Made by a program: the position numbers and the translations under genes. From NCBI GenBank assembly GCA_947650365.1, contig OX393553.1, forward strand, positions 42,641,949-42,705,948: a stretch of 64,000 bases of DNA. The letters run 5' to 3'. Under the pieces are notes generated by a model. The model did not search any database, had not been told where the DNA came from, and saw nothing but the letters and a program-made list of their open reading frames with translations. Each line of letters begins with the position of its first letter. The first letter of the stretch is position 1. The stretch is from Chamaelirium japonicum. Its lineage: Eukaryota; Streptophyta; Magnoliopsida; Liliales; Melanthiaceae. This document shows positions 1-10,949 of the stretch, one piece after another.

Positions 1-1107
1 TTTTGGATGTTAGAAATATGTACAAGGTCGACCTTTTAGATCTGAATTGGTGACTAGGTTTTATCTTGCTTGATCTCAATTGCCAAAAACCTGATCTAAG
101 TAAAGGAGCAACCTATCTATGTGATCATAAAACACATAATCACAATGGTGGATTTTATGTAGAATTGGCATTTAGAAGTTTACAGAATCTTAGTCTATTC
201 TACAGTTCTACTTCATCCAAAAATTAGAGGTCACAAGAATGCAGCATAAATAGCCCCATATCTTTGGCAAAACTTAAAGAAAAGGTCTACATTGTTTCTT
301 TCCAATGAACTAGTATCTAAGTCTAATCACTTTCATTATGGTATGTGTGTTCACCTATGAGGTGATTAAAACGACAAAATAACTACATATCGATCTAATA
401 CCTTGATCTAGTAGATTTGGACCTTGTAGCCTCCCTGAAGACGATGAAGGAATAGACGAAGAATCAAACAATCTCACCACAAATCCCCACGAGCAAGCGT
501 TTGAGCATAAGGTGGTGGGACCTTTCCCCTAAGTTCTGCAGGAGTATTAGTAGGATTTATGGCCTCTAAACAGAAGTGGTGGTGACTCCTAGCTTGTGAA
601 AATTACAGCCAACACTTCCCTTCTATGCTAAATGATGTAACTAGCTTCGCACTCGACGTTCACAGGCAAATCTTGGACACAATCATGATTTGAAGGGTTT
701 ACCGTCACCACCTAGTATGCTTACCTCTATCAATGCCCGAGTTCTCACCTTAAACATCTTGGTCACTCTTCAAAAACAATTTTCTGGGAAAAATGTTTTA
801 CAAATTATAGTATTTTATACATACATAAAAAACATTTTCAGTACAAAGCATTTTTTCGGGAAAACGACCCATCAATTAGATTTTTAGTGACCAAACTTAT
901 AAGTTAACTCAAGGGGACCTCTCTCCTCATCGGTATGTGGATCCCATCTTGGCGAATCCATGTTCCCACAACCTTACAACCTATGCTGTCATGTGCGGTC
1001 GCATATGTGCACATGTGACAATATATGCAGAACGTATGCATAAAAATATACATGTGGAGCCCACACATATGAAGAAGCACATATGCGGCCATACTTTCTA
1101 CTGTTCA
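1..1107. other. Intergenic DNA without recognisable gene
   Basis: I see no coding exon here. The only structure is a weak foldback at about 992-1094: a stretch reading tgcggtcgcatatgtgc returns in inverted form as gcacatatgcggccata. A related word (cgcatatgcagtcgcatat) recurs near 2800, so this may be the debris of a small repeat family. Confidence 0.4.
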
Positions 1108-1115
1108 ATTTTGAC

Positions 1116-1295
1116 TAGGGCTGGGACTTGGTCCGGACGAACCCGAGCAACCCGACCAAATTCTGAATTTGGACAATTACGGACAACAATATTTGAGAAT
1201 TTGGACGGGCATGGGCAAATTTTTTTTGCCCGAATTTGAATTTGGGCAAACATGGTCACCCATATGACCAACCCGAGCAACCCGAAGAACACGAG

Positions 1296-1353
<58 letters not shown>

Positions 1354-1692
1354 ATTGAGAGATTAATAGAAATGCACATATTCTCTACAATCAAGTTAAA
1401 CTTGTAATATTCTTCATTGCACGGTTGACACCGATTTTTTTTTTTTTGTTCAAGTGAGGAAGCTCCATATTAATTGGTGTAAATTTTAGATCGGACGTAC
1501 CTCTACTTTTTAGTGAACGGTCCGGACGAACCCGAGCAACCCGAGGAACCCGATGAACTTCCATGGTCCAAACACGGGCAAACTCTCTACAAGTTCCCTG
1601 GGCAACTCGGGCAATTTGGGCAAACGCAATGTAACATGGTCCAAACACGGTCAGACCTCCAAACCCGACCAACCCGACCATGTCCACCCCTA
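1116..1692. mobile_element. Non-autonomous hAT-type element with 8-bp target duplication
   Basis: The element starts TAGGGCTGGGAC and ends, read inverted, TAGGGGTGGACATGG, the usual hAT terminal style. It is flanked on both sides by the same 8 bases, ATTTTGAC (1108-1115 and 1693-1700), as hAT transposition produces. The interior repeats the word cccgagcaacccga near both ends, like subterminal transposase-binding repeats, and holds a (TA)n tract at about 1298-1351. No transposase is encoded. The short ORFs across it are low-complexity shadows. Confidence 0.82.
1298..1351. repeat. (TA)n microsatellite inside the hAT-type element
   Basis: Uninterrupted TA dinucleotides of about 54 bp lie between two of the cccgagcaacccga repeats of the element. 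Confidence 0.95.
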
Positions 1693-1817
1693 ATTTTGAC
1701 CCAAATCCATCCCACGTCTCTAATCCATTCCAAACTTCCCCGCCTCTTATTTCGTTGATGTCTTCCATTTGTGAGGAATCCTTTGGCAGCGGCGGCAATG
1801 ATCATTTGAAGCTTAAG

Positions 1818-2541
1818 TCAAATGATCCTGGGCTGAAATACGGCCACTACAAAGAGTAAAATGCAGAAAAAATGTTTTGGTTTGCAAGCTTTGCAACTTT
1901 GAAGTCAATAGTGGCATCACAAAGCTCCTGCAACATTTGGCGCATCCCTCAAGGTCCGACACCAAGATGTGCCCCAAGGCCACCGCTGACATCCTCAAGG
2001 AGATATTGGCGTGCATGCAGACGATGCTAGGGACATGATACATATGTGTTGCCGTCGCAACAGGAGCAGGTACACCACATATAAGTATGAAGAGTAGGAG
2101 CGTGTGCGGTCGGAGGAGTTGTGAGATAGTAACAAGGGAGGATGGGGAGGAGGCGGTGCCCTCTACGCCACCAACAAGCCTAAGACCGAAGAGGTGTGGG
2201 AAGGCGAAGATCACTCATGGTTTGTTGTTAAGGACAAGTTAGAGTTTGACTTGGAGTCTTGGACACAAGTTGAGCATCTGGCATATGGTGAGAAAGGACC
2301 AAGTTTGAGACAGAAGATGATGTTCGTGGAGTAGTAGCAATGGCAGCAGTGCTCATGCTAGATATAGGCCTACAACTATTTGGGCCTTGAATTAATGGGG
2401 TGGTGGGATCATGGTTTTTTTGAGATAGTAGAAGAAGATGAAACAACACCGACGAGCATGGACATGGTGCTTGTGAGGACAGATGATTAGGAGATAGAAG
2501 AAGAGCAATACGTAGAGCCTGATGATGACGAATGGTTATAG
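1818..2541 (+). pseudogene. hAT transposase remnant (BED zinc finger plus acidic C-terminus)
   Basis: This is a deletion derivative of an Ac/hAT-type transposase. Codons from 1818 read SNDPGLKYGHYKE and then stop. From 1868, in another frame, runs a BED-type zinc finger with C-x2-C (VCKLCNFEVNSG), then GITKLLQHLAHP, then KMCPKATADILKEI, ending in a stop at 2036-2038. The central catalytic region is absent. At 2491-2541 an acidic tail reading EIEEEQYVEPDDDEWL followed by a stop looks like the C-terminal end of hAT transposases. It lies about 120 bp downstream of the hAT-type element at 1116-1692, but whether that family mobilised the element is not shown. Family assignment rests on the BED motif and tail. 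Exact clade is unknown. It cannot encode an active enzyme. Confidence 0.65.
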
Positions 2542-4262
2542 ATCAATAGAAACGTTAGCTTTGGATACTTGTATGTTTTGTACTTTGGACTTTTAGTCTA
2601 GTAAAGTTCACCTTTTATTTGATCAGTTGTACTTGAATCCGCTATATATCTCATGTAACTAATTTTTTAAGTAAATGATATTTCTTTTCTATTTGACACA
2701 CATGCTCTAAGAAATTTGTTATTTTTTGGTTTTTTTGATTTTTTTTTTAAATTTTTAATTCAGTTGAAAAGCAGTAAAAGTGTACATACAATAACAAACC
2801 GCATATGCAGTCGCATATATAAGATGGACCCTATCCGCATAGACCACATATTTGGTTTTCACAGAAGTAATCACACTCATCGACGTTGCAAATTTTCAAC
2901 CGTCCATTTTTTCATGCTAGAGGATCCAATTGAAGTCACCGCTACATATACGATAAGGAGCACTACCTACATTGCTGTTTGTTATTACTTGTTAGTTCCC
3001 ACACTTAGAAAGATTTTCTAAACTATAGACATTTTGATACCCAACCGTCATCCACCATCAACATTGAATAATTTCTTGCCTAATAGTATTTGGTCTATAG
3101 TGTTTTATCAATGCCAGCCATTCCAGCCATTCCGGCACTTCCAGCAATTCGACTCTCTTTCTTTACGGGGTTTGTGTCTGCCCTTTCATGTGCCTGACCC
3201 ACATTAGATCTCTATAATCAGATTATCTTCTATGTGAATCTTCACGTATATCCACTTAACTATTTGAATTTGCAATCATTCTAAAATTGTTGATCTCTGT
3301 TGCGCAAACAGTTTGGTCGATGTATTGAATTACGATAGACCACGTTACTTTCTCTACAGGTAGATACGCCTAAGATGACAATTTTTTTTTATTTAGATTG
3401 TCGTTTTGAGGAGAAGTACCATTTTCTCAATATAGGAGTACCTATCATGGGTTTTGGGAAAGTTCAGAATATAGTACTGTGGAGTACTATTAATATCGCT
3501 CCTCGTTTTTATTTTATTTTTTAGGTAGGCAAGTGCTGCTCTCCATTCCATACAATTCTAGCAGGGTGATTACATGTCCTTACTGAGGATATACATGACC
3601 TTCGTAGCTTTGAACTGTATGTGTGGTTTTAGTAATTGGTAATTACTTCTACTTATTGCCATTCAAACTACGGGGTTTCTGGGACAATCTCAACCAATAT
3701 ATGTATAAATATTTACTGTAGCCTCCTGTTGGTTCAGGCAATTTTACATGACTGCACAATTAGTAATAAACTTTCATGTTGACATGAGCTGCCATTTCCT
3801 TTCATGTTTTGTGATCACTATGTTTACATTTTGTCATTTCTTATTCCATGATTTATGCTTCTAGCAAATTTGTACTAATGAGGCTACCAATGTCATAACA
3901 TTGATCTATCAACCATCTAGTACCTGAGGATTTTTTCATAAAAAATTGAGGATTTTTTTTAGCAAGACTTGCGTGCATGCCCCTTCTAGCTGGAGAACTC
4001 TATTATTACTATGGACTGATTCTTGGCACCTAAGGTTATTTAGTTGAATTCAGTTAAGAGTCCTCTTTAAATATTGTAAAACTAGTAGAAGTGTACTGTG
4101 TACGGAAAAGTGACTGACGAGGCTTACGATATTGCTTTGTCATCTTGATAATTTTTTCTAATTTTTGCCATGGTTTTCTTTATGATGGGTGAATTGGAGA
4201 TGGATTTGTCATTTTCGCTTTCTTTGTTTACGCCGGAAACCTAACAAAATTTTTGATGGCAG
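2542..4262. other. Non-coding stretch upstream of PYM exons
   Basis: AT-rich DNA with no exon I can recognise. It is probably intron of the PYM gene in its right part, because a splice acceptor (ttgatggcag) ends it at 4262. I looked for the N-terminal Mago-binding region of PYM on both strands and did not find it here. Confidence 0.5.
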
Positions 4263-5386
4263 GCTGCACTTGCTTCATTGGTCGATAAGGAGAAAGACAT
4301 GGATCCGGAGCAAGCTGAAACGATGAGAACCGTGGATGTTCCTTCTGCTGAACTAATGATGAACAGATTGGAACCTGTTGAGTCAGTGACTGATCAGATC
4401 AAGAATCTCTCTGTTTCTGTAACACCAGCGGTTCTTGACCCTTCCACAGATTCAGTTGAGAGTTCAAAGCCCGAGTCTTCTGGTCCGGATCTTGATAAGA
4501 GAATCAGAGCTCTGAGAAAAAAGGTAACTAAAGCTTGTTGCATTTCTTGAACGAAAAACCTTTTAGCCATTCTTTTTCAGAAAAGCTCTCCAAGAACTAC
4601 TTGCAAAAGAGCAGTTCGAGCCAGTGTCATGCAATTCGTAGCTTAAACATTTGGATTGAAGAAACTATAACCCTTAATTAATTGGTTCAATTACATTGAC
4701 CTCCCATGAGGTTTGTATAAATTACGCGGACTTCCCCTGCAGTTCTGGGATTGGCCTCTCCTCCACTTTAGTTGCCCGTCAGTATCTCACACCAGATGTA
4801 CTGACGCAAGCAATAGTTTTTTTGGAAAAACCAAAACTACCCTCGAGGAAACCAGATATCACTTCTTATTCATTTGACTTTAGGGTATTTTGGACCTTTG
4901 TCTACTCCGTTAACAGAATTAAGAGGACAACACTGGCAGGGAGGCCAGTATAAATTACAGAACTGAAGGGGAGGTATGTGTAATTTACACAAACCTCTGT
5001 TGAGGTCAGAGTAATTTACTCTTGGTTAATTTTCAAAGCAAATTTTTATTAGGCTTTTTTTTTTTTCTAGAAATCCCTGGGGGTGGGGGGAAGGGTTGGC
5101 CTAAACCCCTACTGATTTTTATTATTATTAGGCATAGCTGCTCCGCAGAATTTTCTGCACTATTGCAACCATCCACGATGTCTAAATCTGTTTTTATCTA
5201 CAAAATCTGGGATCTTAATTTTAACGAATCGGTCGTATGTTGCAGATTCGGCTTGCAGAAGCACAAGTGAAAGTTGAGCAGCAAGATACGAAGCCGGAGC
5301 AGTTGGAGAGGCTGGCGAAGGTGGAGGGGTGGCGCGAGGAGCTGAAACTTTTGGAGGATAGGAGAAGGGAAGGGTTGGTTCCTTGA
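4263..5386 (+). CDS. PYM: PYM (partner of Y14 and Mago), last two exons, partial
   Basis: PYM binds the Mago-Y14 core of the exon junction complex and promotes its removal from spliced mRNA in the cytoplasm. Two exons are visible: 4263-4523 (87 codons, starting AALASLVDKEKD and ending DLDKRIRALRKK) and 5246-5386 (46 codons plus TGA, IRLAEAQVKVEQQ through EDRRREGLVP). The splice sites are canonical: acceptor ggcag before 4263, donor aag|gtaact at 4524, acceptor gttgcag before 5246, both in phase 0. The charged helical C-terminus with KRIRALRKKIRLAEAQ and KVEGWREELKLLE is the conserved PYM C-terminal region. The N-terminal Mago-binding domain is not seen in the window, so the 5' exons lie outside it or have been lost. 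The intron carries a MITE (4689-5016). Both exons are open and well kept, so the gene may be functional. Confidence 0.82.
4689..5016. mobile_element. Foldback MITE within the PYM intron
   Basis: The two ends are long imperfect inverted repeats of about 60 bp. The left arm runs through gacctcccatgaggtttg and taaattac; the right arm, inverted, reads gacctcaacagaggtttg and taaattac. No protein is encoded beyond chance ORFs. It lies between the two PYM exons without touching the splice sites. Confidence 0.75.
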
Positions 5387-6041
5387 TTCGTACCTTGGCT
5401 CGCTCGCTTGCTTTTGGCAGTCAACGAGCTCGACCAATGGAACAGGATCTCAAATGTCCGAGATTTGCGAGTGCCTGCTTTCTGGTCTTGTGAAATCCTT
5501 CATCTGCGTGGCCATGCTCATGTCAGCGTGTCATCGTGTGTGTTGGATGCGTACGCAACAATGGAAGTCTTTATGCTTAATCAGCACACTTGCACTTGAA
5601 AATAGTGATTAAATTCTCTCAAGGTACCGATGCCCTGGCCTGTGTAAAATGTGCTCAAACTGATGTTCTTCTTACTCGAGCAAGAACTGTTCTACTCCAA
5701 CTCCCAGGGAATTCCAATTCCGAGGAATAGAACAGAGACTTACCAAACTGATTCTGTTCCAAACTCCTATAGACCTATGGAAATGAAAGCTCCACTTTTT
5801 TTTTTGGGATTTCATTTCACAACCAAACACCTCTCTCGTCCTCGTGAAGAAAGCATGTACCTCGGGAGGTGAAAAAGAGTCAGCAATTCCCATCCAGGTG
5901 GCGGGCCGGATTCATCTAACACCGTCACTATAAGTTACGGGGCAAAAGAATTGGAATTGGGAAATTCTAATTCCCAGATAAAGAAAGGCATAAAGGTTTC
6001 CGAGAAGAAGGTAATCCAAACTTTTTTTGTTTTTACCGGGG
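5387..6041. other. PYM 3' flank, no gene seen
   Basis: This includes the likely PYM 3' untranslated region just after the stop at 5384-5386. No further exon or RNA gene is recognised. Confidence 0.5.
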
Positions 6042-6150
6042 ACAAAAACTTTGACAAACTAGACCCATGCACTCGCTTGGTGTGAATGCCGATGCACTGA
6101 GCCCTGGGCCCCACCACAGGGCGTGGGTCTCGTTTGTCAAAGTTTGTGTC
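6042..6150. repeat. Short foldback repeat, about 109 bp
   Basis: The left side reads actttgacaaactagaccca. The right side, inverted, reads actttgacaaacgagaccca. A GC-rich centre (gccctgggccccaccacagggc) is itself self-complementary. No coding content. Confidence 0.6.
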
Positions 6151-6361
6151 AGCTGCAGATTGTTCAAATAGCATTACTCTTTTCATGCCCTGCTGCATCC
6201 ACGTGGCAACATCGGAAGGTTGTACATGTAATGCAATGATTGTTTTGAAGAACTTTTACAAAAAGACCCCCTAATCAAAAGACCGAAGTACCCTATTTGT
6301 TTCAACATCCAAACCCCCCCCCCCCAATCAACAAGGAGGTAAAAGCCCTAACCCGATCCCC

Positions 6362-6845
6362 TTTTTTTAGTGGGGTTTTTTTCAAAATATTATTAAAAAA
6401 TAAAATATTTAACTAAATAGAGGCTGACCAAAACTATTTGCCATTCTAGCACTCTAACTGCCACGTGGTAGGTCAGTGCCGTAAAGCACGCAAATTTTTT
6501 TTTTTTTCTAAGTCAAGGTAAATACGGTATCTGGCTTAGCGGGTTTAAACCCGGTATTCTGGATACCGGGTTTAACCGGAGCCCTCTTATATAATGTTCT
6601 CACACTTAGCCATTTTCTTGTTGGCCTTAGGATAAATCCGGTATCCATAATACCAGGTTTAAACCTGCTAACCTGGATACCAGGTTTACCTTAACTCAGA
6701 AAAAATAAAAACTTTGCAATGCATTTTACGGTGCTGACCTGCCACATGGCGGTCAGAGCGTTAGCATGACAAATAGTTTTGATCAACCGCTATTTAGTTA
6801 AGTATTTTATTTTTTAATAATATTTTTTTAAAAAACCCTTTTTAA
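6362..6845. mobile_element. Long foldback MITE with arms of about 220 bp
   Basis: The left arm includes aatattattaaaaaataaaa, ttaactaaatagaggctgac, caaaactatttgcc and a block around ggtaggtcagtgccgtaaa. The inverted right arm repeats these with scattered differences (ttaactaaatagcggttgat, caaaactatttgtc, ggcaggtcagcaccgtaaa). The inner parts (gggtttaaacccggtattct against caggtttaaacctgctaacc) also pair. The whole could fold into one hairpin. No transposase is encoded. Confidence 0.78.
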
Positions 6846-7379
6846 GTTCGTGAGTGGTTCGGCGAACAAGAGCCAGACCAGACCCAAACCGTTCCGTTGG
6901 CAACGGCCAAACATCAGTGCAGTGGGCAGCTTTGTTCAACGCCTCCAGTGATGTTCGGCTGTTGTCAGCCGGATGAAACCTTTACGGCCGATCGGTTCAG
7001 TCAGATTTTCCATCCCCTGCACGGCCGACGCCAATCCGATGAACTTCTTCTGCACGGTCGATGCCGGACGGACAAACATCCCAGGCATGGCCGACACTGA
7101 ACGGACGTAGCAGGAATAGTGCGAGCCGACGGCAGCCACTTGGCAATAATTCGGCTCGTATAAAGCAGCAAAAATCAAAAAAGTTTAGAATAAGTCAGTT
7201 TTTTTTGTGACTATAGTCATGTCGTATTTTCATACCTGTATTTTATGTAGTTAGTGAACTAAGCTTCTACCAATTCAAACAAAGTTGGTTCAGAATGTGT
7301 TATGGGCTACACGTGGATATTTTCTACGCATAAGATTTTTAAAAGTAGAGACGCGATAATTACATGGACTCGTGACACC
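6846..7379. other. Unassigned stretch
   Basis: Moderately GC-rich in the left part, with several tggccgaacatc or cggccgac-like words but no open conserved protein. Nothing recognised. Confidence 0.4.
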
Positions 7380-8059
7380 GGGTAGTTTCGAGGGGGCCGA
7401 GCCTTCGGTCCGCACTGCTATCGGAAGGATTTGCTTTTCGCCTTCCTTCCCTATGTGAATAGGGGATCCTCCGGCGGTCGGCTTTTGTCGTCGTTGAGCC
7501 GGAGTCGCGATGCCTTCCTCTGCCCGACTACCGTTCGTCGTGCAATCCCCGGGGCCGATGTCTTGCCCAGAGCTGCTGGAGCTGTCGGATCTGGCCCCGA
7601 CGTGGAGGTACTCCGTCGGTGGATTTCCAGACCGCCTCCTCGAAGTGGTGAGCGGTTCCTGGCGGCTGGCTGTAGTGGTCGACGGCAGCTTGGAAGTTGA
7701 TGCGGCTCTTATCTTCCTCACCAGTCGGCCGATGATGGTGGAGGTTCGCTTCTTTTATATGTATTTTTGTTAATTTTGGGTGCTGTTTCCGTTCCCCCTT
7801 TCCTTCTTTCCTCCCTTCCTGCCGGTGAGCGATGTCCGGGGTTCGCCACTTGCGTGTGGATGTGTTGTGTTGTGTTGTGCCGCCTGTGTACGGATGTGTT
7901 GTGCTGTGGTACGTCCCCCCTCCTCTAGGTGGAGGTGGTGTTGGTTGTTCGGCCGTGTGTCTTTTTCGCCATCGATGTGCGGTTGTTCTTGCTTGAGCCT
8001 GGCTGTTTCGCCTCCCGGTGGTCCAGTGACCCCCCCTTTCATAATACCAAAAAAAAAAA
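7380..8059 (+). mobile_element. A-tailed retroposon-like unit (copy 1 of 3)
   Basis: A GC-rich segment with the words ctccggcggtcggcttttgt and gccggagtcgcg ends in ggtggtccagtgacccccc followed by aataccaaaaaaaaaaa at 8049-8059. Two other places in the window, on the minus strand at about 37.2-37.98 kb and 40.5-41.26 kb, share the ctccggcggttggcgttttg and gccggagtcgcg words. They also share a ggtcattggtgacccccc-like end and an A-rich tail. The shared body plus 3' A-rich tail suggests copies made through RNA by non-LTR machinery. No reverse transcriptase is encoded. The left boundary is approximate. Confidence 0.5.
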
Positions 8060-8103
8060 CTTTGAAGCAAAAAGATATCCTTAATGTGACAACTGTGACA
8101 ACG

Positions 8104-8859
8104 ATGAAAAACAATCTACAATGCACGCCAAGATATAAGTCGAAATCGAAGGCTCCGGAAGTAAAGCCGAAGACACCGGAAGTAAAGTCAAAGACATCGG
8201 AGATTACTTCTTCATTTGAATCGGAAGTGAAGTCAAAGGCATCGAAAGGGAAGTCGAATGCACCAGAGCATGTGATTCGGAGGACCCAGACAACAAGGCG
8301 TAAATTGTTCACTTGTGCATTTCCAAAGGCGTTTCGACCGTTTATTTCAAGTGTAAAGGATGCAGTAGCTAATGAGAACTGTGGGTTCAGGGCAATAGCT
8401 GACTTGCTGGGCTTTGGTGAGGATGGTTGGTCTATAGTGAGGAAGGACTTACTTTCAGAGTTGCATGTTAATACTGACTATTATGACATGCTATATGGGG
8501 GTTACGAGCTAGAGTACATACTAGCATACAATACACCGACTCTGGGATATGACCGTTGGATGACAATGTCAAACATGGGGCATTATATAGATTCAAAGTA
8601 TAACATCATTTCAGTTCATTTGTCCATGCAACAATGCCTTACATTCTTACCTTTCATAACAATTCCCGAGCCAATACCCATCCGTAAGGAGATAGCTATC
8701 GGATTAATAAACAGCAACCATTTTGTATATGTATACTTTTCTTATATCATTGATGTGATATTTGTGTTGTTGGAATTGGGTTCTGCTAATCAGAGTCGCA
8801 GCAAAAGCAAAAAGAAAGATCCGAAGATCATACGGTGTATGTTTCATTACAATTCGTGA
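8104..8859 (+). CDS. OTU-like cysteine protease domain protein, transposon-associated type
   Basis: The open frame extends from 7780, but the part before 8060 is the A-tailed unit, so I choose the ATG at 8104 (251 aa). Residues 1-75 are a lysine- and serine-rich linker with repeated KxxEVK or SKTPEVK-like words. From about residue 85 (FPKAFRPFISSVKDAV) comes an OTU-fold region: NENCGFRAIADLLGFGEDGW, then RWMTMSNMGHYIDSKYN, LSMQQCLTFLP, and a terminal INSNHFVYVYF. In the family the catalytic motif is usually DGNC with a later NHF histidine. Here cysteine and histidine are kept, but the first motif reads NENC, so the usual aspartate and glycine are replaced. Such domains occur in plants mostly in proteins linked to MULE-type transposons. 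It may be a decaying exon of one. No intron boundaries were defined. Confidence 0.6.
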   Translation: MKNNLQCTPRYKSKSKAPEVKPKTPEVKSKTSEITSSFESEVKSKASKGKSNAPEHVIRRTQTTRRKLFTCAFPKAFRPFISSVKDAVANENCGFRAIADLLGFGEDGWSIVRKDLLSELHVNTDYYDMLYGGYELEYILAYNTPTLGYDRWMTMSNMGHYIDSKYNIISVHLSMQQCLTFLPFITIPEPIPIRKEIAIGLINSNHFVYVYFSYIIDVIFVLLELGSANQSRSKSKKKDPKIIRCMFHYNS

Positions 8860-10915
8860 TACAAAACAATCTACATACAAATCTATGATCTTAGCATATG
8901 TGCGGACACCCTAGAGGCATATTACGATCTACGGAAGACATGCATGCATCTACTTAGGTGTTTAGATTCATCATACCTTATGGATCTATGATCCGGAGAT
9001 TACGGAACGATGAAGAACCGCACTTGAATCGCAATGAAAACTGTCGGATAGCACCTTGTCCTTTGCGAATTGAAGAATCCTCGAAATCTCGTCTCTGAGT
9101 GCAAGGATTTCGAGCCGACGGAAGAATCCGTTGCGAAGACGATGGCGAGCCTCGAGATTATCTCCTCCTCTTTCTCCTTTCTTCCTTCTCCTTCCTTCCT
9201 CTTCCTTCTCCCTTCTTCTTCCTCTCTTTTCCTTGGCCGAAACCACAAAGGAGGAGGACTAGGGGTCGGATTTTTGGAGGGGAGGGAGTAGAACCTTTGG
9301 GCCGGCCCCTCCCCTCTCTATTCCCTTTATAGGGCCGGTCTCCCATGGCTCCAAGGAGCCTAGGGCCGGCCCCTAGGTGGATAGGGATGAGGGGGGGTCG
9401 GATTTAGGTCTTCCGGGTGTCTATCGTGAAGTCCGGACGAAAACGTCATTCACGAAAAGCGGAAAACTGAAAGTGAGACTGAGTGAGGTGCGCTACTCGG
9501 AATCGAGTTCCGTCAATGCCTGTGAGCTCCTGGAATTATTTCGCTCAATCTAAGATCCATATTCAATATGTTCTGAGCCATATTTCAGTATCTACCAAAA
9601 TACCTTTACGGCCTGTAACACATGTGAATTAGGTTCTTTGGCTCCAGGCATGCGCTCCATCGCGCTACTTCGCATCCAACGTATCCAACTAGGTCGGGGA
9701 ACAATTCCTATATGCAACGACAGGGTGAAACCTTCAGGGTTCGGGATCTCTAGCTCCAACCGGATCCCTGATTAATTGTTCCGGTGACACACCGAAAGTT
9801 TCGTTAATCAGCCCTAATCCGATTAACCCATGTAGCCACCCAGAGTGCGACGCGAGTTAAACTCTAGTGATCCTAAACTTATGTTACTCCCTCGTAACCC
9901 TGTTCTCTACTATACTCCGATAATCCTTAGTCCCTCCTATTACTGGTGCCATGATACGACTCAGGCGGTGGGGAGCACCGTCAGATCCCGATCGATCATC
10001 TGACTAGGGTTTGATGACTTGTCATCTATAACACCACACATCTTCTGGTGCTATGCCTAGCATCCGGAACATTGTCAGTCATACTGACAACCACCAGGCC
10101 TGGGTTAACTGTGTGGACAGATTGACTCATCAAACCGCACCCATCCAACACTGGACGTCGGATAACCTGTAGGGATTACATGTCACTCAAGCGCCAGCCG
10201 GGTAACCCAACGTACCGTGGTATTGGACTATGGAAGGCCCGCACACATTGGCACATCAAAGCATCACACAACTGGTTGGCCCAGTGTACATGGTCCCTCA
10301 GGGTTAAGGACAAATTATCTATAGTAGTAAGACGGTTTATGCACCAGTATCTGAATCACTGAACTGTGCACCGTCTTGGTTCCTGTTCAACACGATCATC
10401 ATGCTTGGTCAGGTGAATGAGAATCCCACGTTCCCGTGGTGGAGACTTCATCACATCCTCTACCTGCCAACAGCTTGTTCTTGGTGAAGCGACCGGCATC
10501 ACCTAAGCTGTGAACTAGTTCTAGGTCTACACAGAACTGGTCCACTGGGTCTCCCAAGCATGGATCCTCCATGCGCCTCAGTGGCCTACTGTGTTCTCTA
10601 GGGTCCTTTTATTATATGAGAATTATCATATACCATAGTAGTATTCTAATTAAAGCAATAACCAAAGTCATCTTTATTAATGTTAATACAGAAAATCCAC
10701 GCTAAGGACACACGAGCTACAACATGTGTAACAAACAATCTTTGAGTGTTCTCGTCGTCAGATCATCCTATGTCACTCATTGCATCTAATTGGACAAAAT
10801 ATTGTCTTCTTTTGGCGCATGGATGGGCTACTGCAGATTCCGCCGTATTGAGCGCTTTAGGCGCATTATTGATTCTGACGTCGCGACCATAAATATATAA
10901 GTTCATTGGACACAC

Positions 10916-10920
<5 letters not shown>
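8860..10920. other. Unresolved retroelement-like non-coding stretch
   Basis: About 2 kb with no conserved ORF. A polypyrimidine and purine-rich block lies at about 9160-9240, a GC-rich block with ggccggcccc words at about 9300-9380, and then an even-composition region to about 10740. It resembles the non-coding internal or LTR sequence of large plant retroelement derivatives, but I could find no matching terminal repeats, so the class remains open. Confidence 0.3.

Positions 10921-10947
<27 letters not shown>
10921..10947. repeat. (GA)n microsatellite, left flank of the copia complex
   Basis: GA dinucleotides run directly to the first LTR base at 10948. The same tract type resumes on the far side at 19740. 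Confidence 0.95.

Positions 10948-10949
<2 letters not shown>

Noticed and set aside
7780-8103. N-terminal extension of the OTU-like ORF
   Set aside because: The extension translates the A-tailed repeat and its poly-A tail; conserved family sequence starts only later.
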